Source: Pseudomonadota bacterium (GTDB lineage: Bacteria > Pseudomonadota > Gammaproteobacteria > Steroidobacterales > MnTg04). From it: a stretch of 47,227 nt of DNA. Under the pieces are notes generated by a model that was given only the letters and a program-made list of their open reading frames with translations, had not been told where the DNA came from and ran no database searches. Shown here piece by piece: positions 33,154 to 43,317 of the stretch (its first letter is position 1; the number at the start of each line of letters is the position of its first letter). Both the position numbers and the translations under genes were made by a program. Where the stretch lies: positions 1 to 47,227 of the forward strand of contig JADFSO010000021.1 of NCBI GenBank assembly GCA_022560735.1, written 5' to 3'.

Positions 33154-34785
33154 ATGGGTTGTCGGATTTTCCTCAATATCGCGATATCGGCCTGTTTGCT
33201 GTTCCTGTGCACAGGATGCGAGCGTTCCCCCGAAAACCAGGCGGCTTCGTCCAGTGGCGAAGTATCTGCGACATTGATTCGCGGCAACGGCGGTGAACCA
33301 CAAACTCTGGATCCGTCTCGTGCAGACGACGTGCACGCCTTCAACATCCTCTATGACCTCTACGAGGGACTGGTTAGCGAAGCGGAGGACGGTTCGCTGG
33401 TACCCGGCGCCGCCGAGCGTTGGGAAATCAGCGCAGACGGGAGGCAATTCCGGTTTTTCCTGCGTCCGGACGCTCGCTGGTCCAATGGCGAACCCATAAC
33501 GGCCGATCATTTCGTCGCCGGCATGCGCCGGGGCGCGAACCCGGCGACCGCCTCGCCTTACGCGTTTTTCCTGGCCCCCATTCTGAATGCCGAGGCAGTG
33601 ATCGCGGGCGATATGCCGGTGACGGCACTGGGCGTGCGCGCCGAAGACGAACTGACTCTGAGCCTTGAACTCGAACGACCCGCGCCACATTTTCTTGCCA
33701 TACTCACGATGCCTATCGCCTATCCATTTTTCGGCGATATCGATACCGCGACAGCGCAAAACCGTTTCAACGATCCCGCCAGCTTTGTCGGTAACGGCGC
33801 TTACACGCTAGTGGGGTGGAGGTCGCTCGATCGTATTGTTTTGCGCCGCAATCCATACTATCGGGACGCGAGAAACGTCGCTATCGAGGTAATCGAGTAT
33901 CTGCCGATAGAAAATCCCCACGCCGAGCTCAATCGATATCGGGCCGGGGAAATCGATATCACGGCGACGGTACCACCCACGCAGATTTCCAGTTTGAGAA
34001 AGGCCAGGCCCGCGGAACTCCGGATCGCGCCACGACTGGCCATTTACTATCTTGCATACGACCTCACGGAGCCGACTTTCGCCAGCCGTGAACTGCGCAA
34101 GGCGCTATCGATGGCGATAGATCGGGAGGCTATCGTCGACTTGCTCGGCCGCGGCGAACTGGCGGCATACGGACTGGTACCACCGGGCGTATCCGGTCAT
34201 ACCGGGGAGAGATATGCCTGGAAATCCTTGCCATCTGCAGCTCGCGAAAAGGCAGCCAAAAGATTGTATGGCGCGGCGGGATACAGTGCCGATAATCCAT
34301 TGCGGATGACCTTGTCATATGACGCAGGCGACATTCATGAAACGGTTGCGCTCGCGATAAGTTCGATGTGGCAGACGGTCCTCGGTGCGGAAATTGCGCT
34401 GGAATCCAAGGAATGGAAATATTACCTGTCCAGTCGCGACGATCGCGACTCGTGGCAGGTTATGCGTTTCGCCTGGTTTGGCGACTACAATGGCGCCAGC
34501 ACTTTTACCGACATTTTCAGATCCGCGAATCCACAAAACCTGCCCGCCTACAGTAGCGCGGCATACGACAGGCTGCTCGATGAAGCCGTCCGCGCCAGAG
34601 ACGATGCTTTGCGGGGACAGCTAACTGCCCGGGCTGAACGGCAATTGCTCGACGACTACCCCATCATTCCGCTTTATTTTTTCGTCAGTAAACACCTGGT
34701 CAGCCCGCAGGTAGAAAATTTCCGCGATAACGTTCTCGATCGCCATCCCAGCCAGTACCTTCGCAAAACAATTCAAGTGGACTAG
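33154..34785 (+). CDS. ABC-type peptide/oligopeptide substrate-binding lipoprotein (SBP family 5)
   Basis: 543 residues from ATG 33154, where a lipoprotein signal begins (MGCRIFLNIAISACLL, C22 in LCTGC). The family 5 solute-binding fold is visible: the opening GGEPQTLDPSRADD, LYEGLVSEAEDGSLVPGAAE, the lid segment RWSNGEPITADHFVAGMRR, then RKALSMAIDREAIV and the C-terminal YPIIPLYFFVSK. It resembles OppA/DppA. No permease or ATPase gene is adjacent, so it must share a transporter encoded elsewhere or act in signalling. It is divergent from DUF6502; the 168-bp gap holds the palindrome. Confidence 0.93.
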   Translation: MGCRIFLNIAISACLLFLCTGCERSPENQAASSSGEVSATLIRGNGGEPQTLDPSRADDVHAFNILYDLYEGLVSEAEDGSLVPGAAERWEISADGRQFRFFLRPDARWSNGEPITADHFVAGMRRGANPATASPYAFFLAPILNAEAVIAGDMPVTALGVRAEDELTLSLELERPAPHFLAILTMPIAYPFFGDIDTATAQNRFNDPASFVGNGAYTLVGWRSLDRIVLRRNPYYRDARNVAIEVIEYLPIENPHAELNRYRAGEIDITATVPPTQISSLRKARPAELRIAPRLAIYYLAYDLTEPTFASRELRKALSMAIDREAIVDLLGRGELAAYGLVPPGVSGHTGERYAWKSLPSAAREKAAKRLYGAAGYSADNPLRMTLSYDAGDIHETVALAISSMWQTVLGAEIALESKEWKYYLSSRDDRDSWQVMRFAWFGDYNGASTFTDIFRSANPQNLPAYSSAAYDRLLDEAVRARDDALRGQLTARAERQLLDDYPIIPLYFFVSKHLVSPQVENFRDNVLDRHPSQYLRKTIQVD

Positions 34786-34926
34786 TTGCTGGCGCACCTG
34801 TAGCCGATATTGCCTTGATTTCCATCACCGCCTTTTATTTATCTGCCTGCTGATTCCCACATATAGAGAATCCATTTAAAGTGTGTGACACTGGTGCGCG
34901 ATTGCAGCAGCGGGCAGGTCAACGAT

Positions 34927-36129
34927 ATGGACGGCACCATCGACTACTCGGGTTTCACGCTTGAGGAGCTACGACAGGCTGCAAGAGGAATAGACCAGGA
35001 ACAGTATCCGCGGAACTACAGAAATATTCTTGCGGCCAAAAAATGGCTCGGCGCCGATCAAGCGGAAACACTCATCTCTGGCGAGAAACAAGAACGCCGA
35101 CTCGAAAGTCTTAGCTTCCACAGCGATGGATCCGAGTATTTTCGGATATGGATCGTCAATATTTGTTTAAGCATCATAACGCTCGGAATATATTCCGCCT
35201 GGGCCAAAGTACGAAGAAGAAGATATTTTTACCGCCACACGCGGCTGTGCGGAGACAACTTCGATTATCACGCCAACCCGGTCGCAATTCTCAAGGGGCG
35301 TTTAATCCTTTTGCCTCTCTTGGCCGCCTATCTCTATGGCGATTTTTTTGTCCCGGGTTTGACTTTAGGCACGTTCGTCCTGATAATTTTTTTGTTGCCG
35401 TTTCTCCTGGTGCGAGCCGCCACGTTCAATAACCGCAACACTTCCTATCGCAATATACGCTTTGGATTCGATGGCGCCAGCAAACAATCCTACAAGATGT
35501 TCTTTAAGTATGGCCTCATATCGGTGGCCTCGCTTGGCATAGCATCGCCAATAATGGAATTCGCGAGGCGGCGCTTCGTCATTGAAAATTCCCGCTATGG
35601 ATCCGCCCGGTTCTCCTTTGCCGGGGAGTTCGGTGCTTTTTTCAAGATTTATTTTTTCGCGGGGCTGATGATCGCCATCGGCGTATTCATCACTACTTTT
35701 TTTATCAACCAACTGGAGTCATTGATACGGTCAATATTTGATGTCCCGTATGACCCGGAATCGCTTGGTTTTCTGGTGTATCTGCCAGTCGTGCTTATTG
35801 GTTTGACCTATTTTGCCGCAATGGTTTACGCCAGCGTACGGGCCGGTAATTACATGTTTTCCCACACCAGCATTGGCGATCGATCGATAGAGGCCAATTT
35901 GTCGGTTAGAAAGATGGTGTATATACAATTCACCAATATGCTGGCCATTATCGCCACCCTGGGACTGTTCATTCCCTGGGCGCATGTGCGGGTTCATCGA
36001 TACAGGGTGGCGCATATTTTTGTCGATGTTGGCGGCGGTCTCGACGATTTCATTGCCGGCGAGAAACAGGACGCCGATGCGCTCGGTGAAGAGGCCGGCG
36101 ATTTTTTCGATTTTGACTTCGGGATATGA
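34927..36129 (+). CDS. YjgN/DUF898 family membrane protein
   Basis: 400 residues from ATG 34927; a GTG at 34885 would add 14 residues and lacks support. The N-terminal 65 residues form a helical polar segment (LEELRQAARGIDQEQYPRNY). The DUF898 core follows, with ITLGIYSAWAKVRRRRYFYRH, about six to seven transmembrane helices, and the second repeat end LGLFIPWAHVRVHRYRVAHI. Function of YjgN proteins is unknown. Its stop overlaps the M48 peptidase start (ATGA, 36126-36129), so the two are made together and probably work together. Confidence 0.9.
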   Translation: MDGTIDYSGFTLEELRQAARGIDQEQYPRNYRNILAAKKWLGADQAETLISGEKQERRLESLSFHSDGSEYFRIWIVNICLSIITLGIYSAWAKVRRRRYFYRHTRLCGDNFDYHANPVAILKGRLILLPLLAAYLYGDFFVPGLTLGTFVLIIFLLPFLLVRAATFNNRNTSYRNIRFGFDGASKQSYKMFFKYGLISVASLGIASPIMEFARRRFVIENSRYGSARFSFAGEFGAFFKIYFFAGLMIAIGVFITTFFINQLESLIRSIFDVPYDPESLGFLVYLPVVLIGLTYFAAMVYASVRAGNYMFSHTSIGDRSIEANLSVRKMVYIQFTNMLAIIATLGLFIPWAHVRVHRYRVAHIFVDVGGGLDDFIAGEKQDADALGEEAGDFFDFDFGI

Positions 36130-37157
36130 ACAAGGTTGACGCAAGATTTTTTGACGGCAAAAGCTCAAGAGGCAGCGATGTCGAAGTCGAGTTAATCGAG
36201 AATTCCGGAATCCGCGTGGCGATTCAGGGAAAAATCCTGGATTTCCCGATCGATGCGATTTCCGTTGAGTGCCCGGTCGGCGACAGTGGATACCTGATCC
36301 ACCTCCCGAACGACGCGGTGTTGCATATAGGTCGCTCTGACCCGATGGCAGACTGGTGCCGGCCGTTCGCAGTCGCAGGCATGAACAGCATTTCCTTGTT
36401 TGAGCGCCGATGGCCCTATGCTATCGCGGCATTGTTTGTCGTTATCGCTAGCGGGTGGTGGGCTTTGACATCCGGAATCCCGATCGTGGCTAAATACCTG
36501 GCGAAAGCTATGCCAAACGAAATCGAATTTTTCCTCTCGAAGCAGGGAATGAATCTGCTGGATCATCAATTCTTTGGCGAATCCGAACTGGATCCGCTAC
36601 GGCAACGGCAAATAGGAAATCTGTTTGCGAGCATGTTCGAGGAAACAGAACTCGCGGACCGGTTGACCCTGCTTTTTCGCAAGGGAAACATATTGGGCGC
36701 CAATGCATTTGCGCTGCCCTCCGGGACGATCGTCATTACCGATGAGTTGGTTGAGATGTCGGCGCATGACGAGGAGATCATTGCCATACTTGCGCATGAG
36801 GTTGGCCATATCGATCAGCAACATTCGATCAGAATGTTGTTGCAGAGTTCCGGTAGCGCCGCACTTTTTGTCGTGCTCACCGGTGATTTTGGCTCGGCGG
36901 CGCTGTTGGGCGCATCGATACCCACTGTACTTGTGCATAATGCCTATTCGAGAGAATTTGAAACTGAAGCTGACGACTATGCTTATCGTTTCCTCGACTC
37001 GCAGGGCATAGCGCGGCACCGTTTTGCAGATATCCTGCTGAGGCTCGAACAAGAACACGGCAACGGGGATGGCTCTGCCATTTCCGGCTTTTTGTCTTCA
37101 CACCCAAGAACGGGTGACCGCATAAATGGACCGAGACCTGGCCAAAACGGGGATTAG
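36126..37157 (+). CDS. M48 family membrane metallopeptidase
   Basis: 343 residues. The N-terminal 90 residues form a beta-rich cytoplasmic domain, and one transmembrane helix lies at about 98-118. The catalytic domain (about 150-340) holds H224-EVG-H228 and the third zinc ligand E279 in REFETEADDYA. The C-terminal phrase FLSSHPRTGDRI is typical of M48 Ste24/Oma1-like enzymes. It overlaps the YjgN gene and ends 4 bp from the convergent pgaD stop. It may process YjgN or other envelope proteins (inference). Confidence 0.93.
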   Translation: MNKVDARFFDGKSSRGSDVEVELIENSGIRVAIQGKILDFPIDAISVECPVGDSGYLIHLPNDAVLHIGRSDPMADWCRPFAVAGMNSISLFERRWPYAIAALFVVIASGWWALTSGIPIVAKYLAKAMPNEIEFFLSKQGMNLLDHQFFGESELDPLRQRQIGNLFASMFEETELADRLTLLFRKGNILGANAFALPSGTIVITDELVEMSAHDEEIIAILAHEVGHIDQQHSIRMLLQSSGSAALFVVLTGDFGSAALLGASIPTVLVHNAYSREFETEADDYAYRFLDSQGIARHRFADILLRLEQEHGNGDGSAISGFLSSHPRTGDRINGPRPGQNGD

Positions 37158-37161
37158 GCGG

Positions 37162-37638
37162 TCAGGGATCTGTCTGCTTCTCGGCTCCGGAATAGCCGCC
37201 GTGCGTTACCTGCGAAATACCGCCAAGTTCATCGAGGTCGATCACCAGCCGTCTGGAGGATTGAATACGGCTGACTTCCGTCTCCGATATGCCAAAAAAC
37301 TCGCTGATTTCATGGGTTTGGGTTCCTGGCGCAGAGTATCTGCGTTCCTTGCCGTGGAAACGGCGATAGTTTATCCCGGCCCAGCTCACGATACAGGCGG
37401 CAATCGTAATGATCATCAATGCATACCAATCGAGCAGCCCCATCACGACCTCGAACCCGCCGTAGTCGATCATGACTTCATAAAATCTTTCGAAACCCGC
37501 CAGCCACGCACCCAGGGTAATCAGCGGAATCCAAAGGTAGATATAAACTCCCCACATCAACAAGGTCAGCACGGTATCCCTGGCCTGGTCCCGCCGGTCT
37601 TTCGGCTTGATCGATACGATGTAGGCGTCTTGTTTCAT
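37162..37638 (-). CDS. pgaD: Poly-N-acetylglucosamine synthase accessory protein PgaD
   Basis: 158 residues from ATG 37638, which overlaps the pgaC stop (ATGA). Two transmembrane helices (about 23-47 and 68-92), with the YEVMIDYGGFEV loop between them, precede a polar C-terminal tail. Size and position right after pgaC fit PgaD, which binds PgaC and is stabilised by c-di-GMP. Sequence alone shows only the layout; the call leans on operon context. Confidence 0.87.
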   Translation of the reverse strand: MKQDAYIVSIKPKDRRDQARDTVLTLLMWGVYIYLWIPLITLGAWLAGFERFYEVMIDYGGFEVVMGLLDWYALMIITIAACIVSWAGINYRRFHGKERRYSAPGTQTHEISEFFGISETEVSRIQSSRRLVIDLDELGGISQVTHGGYSGAEKQTDP

Positions 37639-38897
37639 GATTTTCCAGGAGCCTTGCTGGCGCTGATGCCGCGGTCCGGACTGGTCCAGGTTCCCCTGGT
37701 CTTGAGCCCGGACGACAACGCCTTTGGCACCGCCACGCAAGTCGCCAGCGCTTGCAGAACCCAGTAAAGCAGCGGGTACCAGACCATCCAGTAATAATAG
37801 CGGCTGAGCCGCGGCTCATAGCGGCTATCGATGGCCAGGCTGACACCGAATTGCACGAGGCAGGTGAAACCCAGCAGCACCCCGGTCCAGCCGGGAATAA
37901 TGCCGGGCGCTTGCAAGGCGGGGGGCAGATCGACGAATTGGCCGAGACCCCATAAGGAAAAACTCGCCAACATCGCGTATGCCCAGAAGGAGCTGACCAC
38001 GAGCTCGGCCATCACCAGCCACATTCGGCGGCTATGCCAATGACGCAGCGCCTTTCCATGCAGCATCAGGGCTTCGATACCCCCCTGCGCCCAGCGCAGC
38101 CTTTGACGCCACAGACCCAACAGTTTTTCCGGCATCAGGATCCAGCACAGCGCATTGGGTTCGTATCGAATATCCCAATGGCCGAGCTGCAACCGCCAGC
38201 TGATGTCGATGTCTTCGGTTACCGTGTTCAGGTTCCAGAATCCGACTTTTTGCAGAGCTTCCTTGCGAAATGCTGCGACGACACCGGACACGGTAAAAAT
38301 CCGGCCATAAATTCGTTGCGCACGCTTGATCAGACCGATGATCGAAGAAAACTCGCCGACCTGGATCTTGCCCAGCAGGGTCGTGCGATTTCTCACCCGG
38401 GGATTTCCGGTTACCGCGCCTACCCGCGGGCCATTGACGAAGTGACGCATGATCCACTTCGACGCATATGGATCGAGAATGGCGTCGCCATCGAGACAAA
38501 TCAGGTATTCATAGCGCGAGGCCATTGCTGCCATCCGCAGCCCCATCGCCTTGCCCTGGTTGATATTGAAATGAATGACCCGGAGCCGGTCGTGCTTGGT
38601 TGCCAGCTCATCGAGTATCTGACCGGTATCGTCATCGCTGGCGTCATTGATCGCGATGATCTCGAATACCGGGTATTGCTGAACGATCACCGATTCTATC
38701 GTGTCGATCACGCTTTCCGATTCGTTGTGACAGGGAATGAGGAAGGAAACCCCGGGATAGTCCGGCAGTTCCGGCGGATCGCTGGGTACGCGGCGGTCCA
38801 CGCGCTCACGATGGTAGTAATAAAAAAGCGCACCGATGATCCACATGTACGCCATCAACAGCGGGTAGTAAAAAGTGAAACTGAATAAGGCGTCCAT
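37635..38897 (-). CDS. pgaC: Poly-beta-1,6-N-acetylglucosamine synthase PgaC
   Basis: 420 residues. An N-terminal membrane helix precedes a family 2 glycosyltransferase domain with NDASDDDTG, DGDAI, TEDIDISWRLQ and QRLRWAQGG (the D, DxD, TED and QxxRW motifs of processive synthases). Three or four C-terminal membrane helices follow (about 300-400). It polymerises UDP-GlcNAc into PNAG across the inner membrane with PgaD. It starts 5 bp after the pgaB stop. Confidence 0.95.
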   Translation of the reverse strand: MDALFSFTFYYPLLMAYMWIIGALFYYYHRERVDRRVPSDPPELPDYPGVSFLIPCHNESESVIDTIESVIVQQYPVFEIIAINDASDDDTGQILDELATKHDRLRVIHFNINQGKAMGLRMAAMASRYEYLICLDGDAILDPYASKWIMRHFVNGPRVGAVTGNPRVRNRTTLLGKIQVGEFSSIIGLIKRAQRIYGRIFTVSGVVAAFRKEALQKVGFWNLNTVTEDIDISWRLQLGHWDIRYEPNALCWILMPEKLLGLWRQRLRWAQGGIEALMLHGKALRHWHSRRMWLVMAELVVSSFWAYAMLASFSLWGLGQFVDLPPALQAPGIIPGWTGVLLGFTCLVQFGVSLAIDSRYEPRLSRYYYWMVWYPLLYWVLQALATCVAVPKALSSGLKTRGTWTSPDRGISASKAPGKS

Positions 38898-38902
38898 AAG
38901 AT

Positions 38903-40834
38903 TTACCTGTGGCGGAACGGATAGTCCGCCAGTGAAATGCCCTGCCGAAGCTGGTCCAGGGCCGGCCTGTCGGCGACGAAGTCATCGGGATAATAGGCGA
39001 GATGTTTCACGCCCGCCGCCTGCAGCCTGCGCATCTGCCGGTACAGGATCGTTGCCGGGATTGCGGTTCCGGTGCGCCAGTCGATGGCCTGCAGCTCGAA
39101 AATCGTACGCTCCAGCCCGCCATCGTGCCGCGCGACCGCTACGGCCAAACGCTCAAGATAGCGATCCGGATCATCGTCATTTTCAAGATACGGCATCGCC
39201 ATCAGTACCACATAGTCGTAACTTTCGAGAAACAAATCCAGGGATTGTGCCAGCCAAGTTTCGCTTGATTCGTCGAGGGCGGCAGGAGCGAAAAGATTGC
39301 GGGCGGTCTTTAGCTCGGGCTGCTGTTGCCGCAAAATCCAGATCAGCTCGTTGCCAAAATCGATCAGCGTCCGGGTTTTGAATCTCGACCATCTCTTGCC
39401 GAGTTCCGGGTCGTCGTGCGCCAGCGAAATCTCAAAATCATCACCGAATTGACGACGGTAACTGTCCATCGCGGCAGCACTGGCGTCCTCGTTTTCGTTA
39501 AGGCGGCCGTCATCGTGAAACAAAATACCGTCGAAATCGGCATAGGTCGCCAGGTCCTGGTAAATCTCGCGGATCACTCGACGGGCCTCCGGGTGAAACG
39601 GAGACAACCTTGACTCGCTATCCGGATCCGGCTTTCGACCATCCGCCGATTGTTCGACAACCTGCCAGGCAGGGTCGAATTCTTTACTGCGGAACGCCAG
39701 CAGCGGCATCCATGCGTATACCCGCACATCTGAACGAGTCTTGAGCTGCCAGGCAACGCGACTGAACAAGTCAGCCCGGACCGGCAGGTGCCGATTTGGA
39801 AAATACAAGGCGTCGGCAGCGCCATCGGCATCGGGGTCCGCAAACGCCTGCAGAAAAACGTGGCTGATCTGCAGCTCCTTGATACGCTCGATCAATGCAT
39901 CGAGATTGGCCTTCTGCTGTACCGGGTCCTCGTCATAGACGTAGTCGAGATCGACCTGCGCAGCCCTGACGATCGGGTTATCCTGCGGCAGCAAAAGCTC
40001 GGCAGAGAACTCATAAATACCCGGATTTTCACGGATCAGGATGCGCCGAATCCTGGCAAGATCGGGCAGTGTATTGATCCCGGTATCGAGAGTCAGCGAG
40101 ACAGGCATGCCGTGGCTGGCGGCCAGATCCAGGCTCGATGACAGGTATTTTCCATATGGCCAGGTCATGACTCGCGGGGCCGAACCGACCGCAGTACGAA
40201 TTGCCTTTACACTGCGCGCAAGGTCGAAAGCGATGCGCGCATGGAAGGCTTCATACGATTCATAGCGACCATCGAGATAAGCCCGCGAAACCGCCGCCGG
40301 CATCGAGTTGGCCTGCGGGTTGGCAACGATGCCGCGGTGCAGGTCGGCGCTGTGCGAGGCGATTTCGACCAGCCCGGACGCCCGCATCTCCCGCGCTTCG
40401 GCCCAGCTGATAAAGTCATCCCTGGCAAGTTGTCGCTCTCCATAATCCACGGTCTGCCCGGGTGGCATCTCGATCCAGTCGCTGACAACGCTGACCACCG
40501 CCGGATATTTGAAAATCTTCAGCAGCGGAAATACGTCGGTATAAACACTCTTCAAACCATCGTCGAAAGTCAGCAACACCGCCTTTTCCGGCAACGGCCG
40601 TTCACCGTGGGCGGCGGCGATGAGGTCGTCGATGCTGACCGGCGTGTAGCCGTGATGATGCAGCCATGCGAAGTGTGCAGCCAGGTTTTGGGTCGAGACG
40701 GCAAGCGGGTCAGGATCATAATCCGCCGCGACATCGCTGCGAACATCGTGATAGGCAATGGCCATAAAACTTTGCCCGGCATGCGCGGACCAGGCCACCA
40801 GCGACAGGATGATGCTTAATGCGCCGCGAAGCAT
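38903..40834 (-). CDS. pgaB: Poly-N-acetylglucosamine deacetylase PgaB
   Basis: 643 residues from ATG 40834, which shares its A with the pgaA stop (TGATG); further in-frame codons upstream belong to pgaA DNA. Signal peptide MLRGALSIILSLVAWSAHAG without a lipobox, unlike the E. coli lipoprotein. The N-terminal polysaccharide deacetylase domain (about 22-280) shows AYHDV, LLTFD91-D92-G and H161-SADL-H166 (metal triad D92/H161/H166). The C-terminal part is a GH-like domain (about 310-640) as in PgaB. It partly deacetylates PNAG for export. Confidence 0.94.
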   Translation of the reverse strand: MLRGALSIILSLVAWSAHAGQSFMAIAYHDVRSDVAADYDPDPLAVSTQNLAAHFAWLHHHGYTPVSIDDLIAAAHGERPLPEKAVLLTFDDGLKSVYTDVFPLLKIFKYPAVVSVVSDWIEMPPGQTVDYGERQLARDDFISWAEAREMRASGLVEIASHSADLHRGIVANPQANSMPAAVSRAYLDGRYESYEAFHARIAFDLARSVKAIRTAVGSAPRVMTWPYGKYLSSSLDLAASHGMPVSLTLDTGINTLPDLARIRRILIRENPGIYEFSAELLLPQDNPIVRAAQVDLDYVYDEDPVQQKANLDALIERIKELQISHVFLQAFADPDADGAADALYFPNRHLPVRADLFSRVAWQLKTRSDVRVYAWMPLLAFRSKEFDPAWQVVEQSADGRKPDPDSESRLSPFHPEARRVIREIYQDLATYADFDGILFHDDGRLNENEDASAAAMDSYRRQFGDDFEISLAHDDPELGKRWSRFKTRTLIDFGNELIWILRQQQPELKTARNLFAPAALDESSETWLAQSLDLFLESYDYVVLMAMPYLENDDDPDRYLERLAVAVARHDGGLERTIFELQAIDWRTGTAIPATILYRQMRRLQAAGVKHLAYYPDDFVADRPALDQLRQGISLADYPFRHR

Positions 40835-43317
40835 CAGAACGATCCTCCCACGGCCAGCGTGAAAAATGTCGCGTACTCCCGCTCGCCATCGTAGACATTG
40901 CGCGTACGTTGCACTCCGAACTGCAGGCTCAGGCCGCCATTGATCTCGAGGTTGGCCAGGTACTGGAGGGAGCCAATCGAACCGGTGCCGAAAGACTTTT
41001 GCTGGTGATAACCGAAGCCGATGTTTAACTGCTGGGTGAAGGCAAAACCATAACGTCGGTAAGTGCGCCATTCGTTGATCGCCGTAACCAGGACCGAGCT
41101 GTCGCGGCGGGGATTGTAATAGACAACATTTTGGGCGCTGCCTTTTGCCGCGTAAATCTCCGCATTCAGGTCAAGCTTGTATACAGGCCCGCCAGCCACG
41201 CGCTGACTCAGCCGCCCCAGCCAGCTATACCGCGTGTTGCCATCGCTGAGCTCCAGTTGCTCGGCGGATATCGAAACCTGTCGCGACTCGCTTGCACGAT
41301 AGCCAAGACGCAGACCAATACGGTCTGCGTCCACACCGATCCGGTGCCCACGCAGCGGTACCACGTCGCTTTGTGTTTCCCACAACGCGGCCACGGACCA
41401 AAAATCATTGGCGGCCCACTCCAGGCTGCCGCTGACACCGAGTTCGCCACCGCTATCGCGATCGGTGTTTAACTCCAGGCTGCCTAGCCAGTCGGTGCCG
41501 CGATATTCGATGCCCGCGCCTATCCGGCGGCGCGTGGAATCACCCTCAGGGAACTCGGCGAAAGCGTCGGTGGTATGTACAAAAGGCCGCCATCGGTAGG
41601 CGAGCGGTTTGACAAAGAAATAGCCGTCTATGCGGTATTGCTCACTACCAAACTGGACCCCGGAACTGTCGCCATAGTTGGCATCGATGTTGTATTTATA
41701 CTCGTTGTGACGCTCCCACCTCTGCCTGAGTCGCATCACGTCCTGCCTGGCAGGCAGGTCAACGGCGAGCTCGCCGATCTTGCGCTCCGCGAGCTCGTAT
41801 TGGCGCAGATCCAGAAAGGCGTGGGCGGAACCGACATCTGCCGCGGTCATCTCCGGCTCCACGGACAAGACCTGCCGATACTCGAACAGCGCACGATCGG
41901 TCCAGCCGCGCCGGCGATAAACGGTGGCCAGCTCGTGGCGCAAGTCCGTGTTATGCGGCGCCCTTGACAACAGGTCTTCAAAACGAGCCTGAGATTGAGG
42001 TAACCGATCGGCGAAAGCGAGCGCCAGAGCGGCCGTGATTTCAGCCTGCATTCTTCGTGGATTGCTTTTGAAGACGCGTGAACCGGCTACCTGACGCCAC
42101 ACAGGCTGGCTTTGGCGCAATTTTTCAGCGAGTACCATTGCCTGCCGATGCTGTTCCAGATCGACATAAACATAGAACAAGTCCTGGTTCAGTGCGAAGC
42201 TGTCCGGCTCCTGGCGCAAAGCCCGCAGCAACAATTCCTGCGCTTTTTCCGGTTGCCTGAGGTACAAGTACGCACCAGCCGCGGCACCCAGGACGTAAGC
42301 TGGAATGTCGTCGGGCCCGATAAGCAGTTGTTCATACTCGGACACCACTTCGCTCATGCGCTGCCGGGATCTTAACGCGACGATGCGATCGAAACGGGTG
42401 CGTTGCTGCACCGTAACGCTGTCGGCAAACCTGCGTCCGGTTGCCGAAACCTGGTCCAGCACTTTGTCCAGCGGGTATTCGGCAAGCGATTTGCTGGTTG
42501 CCGTCTGGTTCGCCCAGCGTATCTGCACCGCTCCCCAGTCCGTGTGGAGTTGCCCGAGTTCATCCTCGCTCAGGACGCCGGGGTGGGCGTTTGCGATATC
42601 CAGCGCCTGCGCCGGCAACAGCAGACGCTGCATGGCCAGGATCTTGCCGCGTAACGCATTGCGATGATCCGGGTCATTTGCCAGGATTTCGTCATAGGCG
42701 CCAATCGCGTGGACGAAGTCACCGCTGCTGCGAAAAATATAGGCCTTGGTCGACAACACGCGAAACCTGTTACGGTCGTCGACCGGAATAGCACCGAGTA
42801 CCCGCAAAGCTGGTTCATGCTGGCCCAGGTCCGCATAGGTCAAAGCCAGGCCGAGATGACCTTCCAGGCTGTCGGGGGCACGGGAGATCGTGAGTTCATA
42901 CCAGCCGATGGCCTGTTCGAAATCGCCAATGTTGCGCGACGACTTGGCCAGTGTTTCCAGGACTTCGACCGGGGCTGTCCCGGCCTTCAGCCGATCCGCC
43001 AACTGCACCACCTGCGAATCCCGCTCGGCCCAACCGAGGACAATCAACAGATCATGAAAGGCGTCATCGTTGCCGGGATCACGCTCGAGCAGGCGCTCGA
43101 GCATATCGATGGCCGGGTGGTAGTCCCCGGAGCGCGCCCTTTGCACCGCCCGACCCCGTAACGCCTCGTCCGAAATATCAGGTACCGATTGCTGAACGCG
43201 ATCCTGCGCTCGCACAGCGGCGCCGGCGGCAGCATATGCGCTGACCCCCGACCCCAGGAACAGGCAAATAGCCGTTGGCAGCAAAACCATTGGATTGAGA
43301 AAGTCCATCAACTTCAT
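40834..43317 (-). CDS. pgaA: Poly-N-acetylglucosamine outer-membrane exporter PgaA
   Basis: 827 residues. Signal peptide (MKLMDFLNPMVLLPTAIC, cut near AYA), a periplasmic part of tetratricopeptide repeats (about 50-510; HPAIDMLERLLERDPGNDDAF, EQAIGWYELTISRAPDSLEG), then a C-terminal outer-membrane beta-barrel (about 535-827), ending TFFTLAVGGSF with terminal Phe. This is the PgaA layout, forming the pore for deacetylated PNAG. First gene of the operon A-B-C-D; a 465-bp upstream gap should hold its promoter. Confidence 0.94.
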   Translation of the reverse strand: MKLMDFLNPMVLLPTAICLFLGSGVSAYAAAGAAVRAQDRVQQSVPDISDEALRGRAVQRARSGDYHPAIDMLERLLERDPGNDDAFHDLLIVLGWAERDSQVVQLADRLKAGTAPVEVLETLAKSSRNIGDFEQAIGWYELTISRAPDSLEGHLGLALTYADLGQHEPALRVLGAIPVDDRNRFRVLSTKAYIFRSSGDFVHAIGAYDEILANDPDHRNALRGKILAMQRLLLPAQALDIANAHPGVLSEDELGQLHTDWGAVQIRWANQTATSKSLAEYPLDKVLDQVSATGRRFADSVTVQQRTRFDRIVALRSRQRMSEVVSEYEQLLIGPDDIPAYVLGAAAGAYLYLRQPEKAQELLLRALRQEPDSFALNQDLFYVYVDLEQHRQAMVLAEKLRQSQPVWRQVAGSRVFKSNPRRMQAEITAALALAFADRLPQSQARFEDLLSRAPHNTDLRHELATVYRRRGWTDRALFEYRQVLSVEPEMTAADVGSAHAFLDLRQYELAERKIGELAVDLPARQDVMRLRQRWERHNEYKYNIDANYGDSSGVQFGSEQYRIDGYFFVKPLAYRWRPFVHTTDAFAEFPEGDSTRRRIGAGIEYRGTDWLGSLELNTDRDSGGELGVSGSLEWAANDFWSVAALWETQSDVVPLRGHRIGVDADRIGLRLGYRASESRQVSISAEQLELSDGNTRYSWLGRLSQRVAGGPVYKLDLNAEIYAAKGSAQNVVYYNPRRDSSVLVTAINEWRTYRRYGFAFTQQLNIGFGYHQQKSFGTGSIGSLQYLANLEINGGLSLQFGVQRTRNVYDGEREYATFFTLAVGGSF

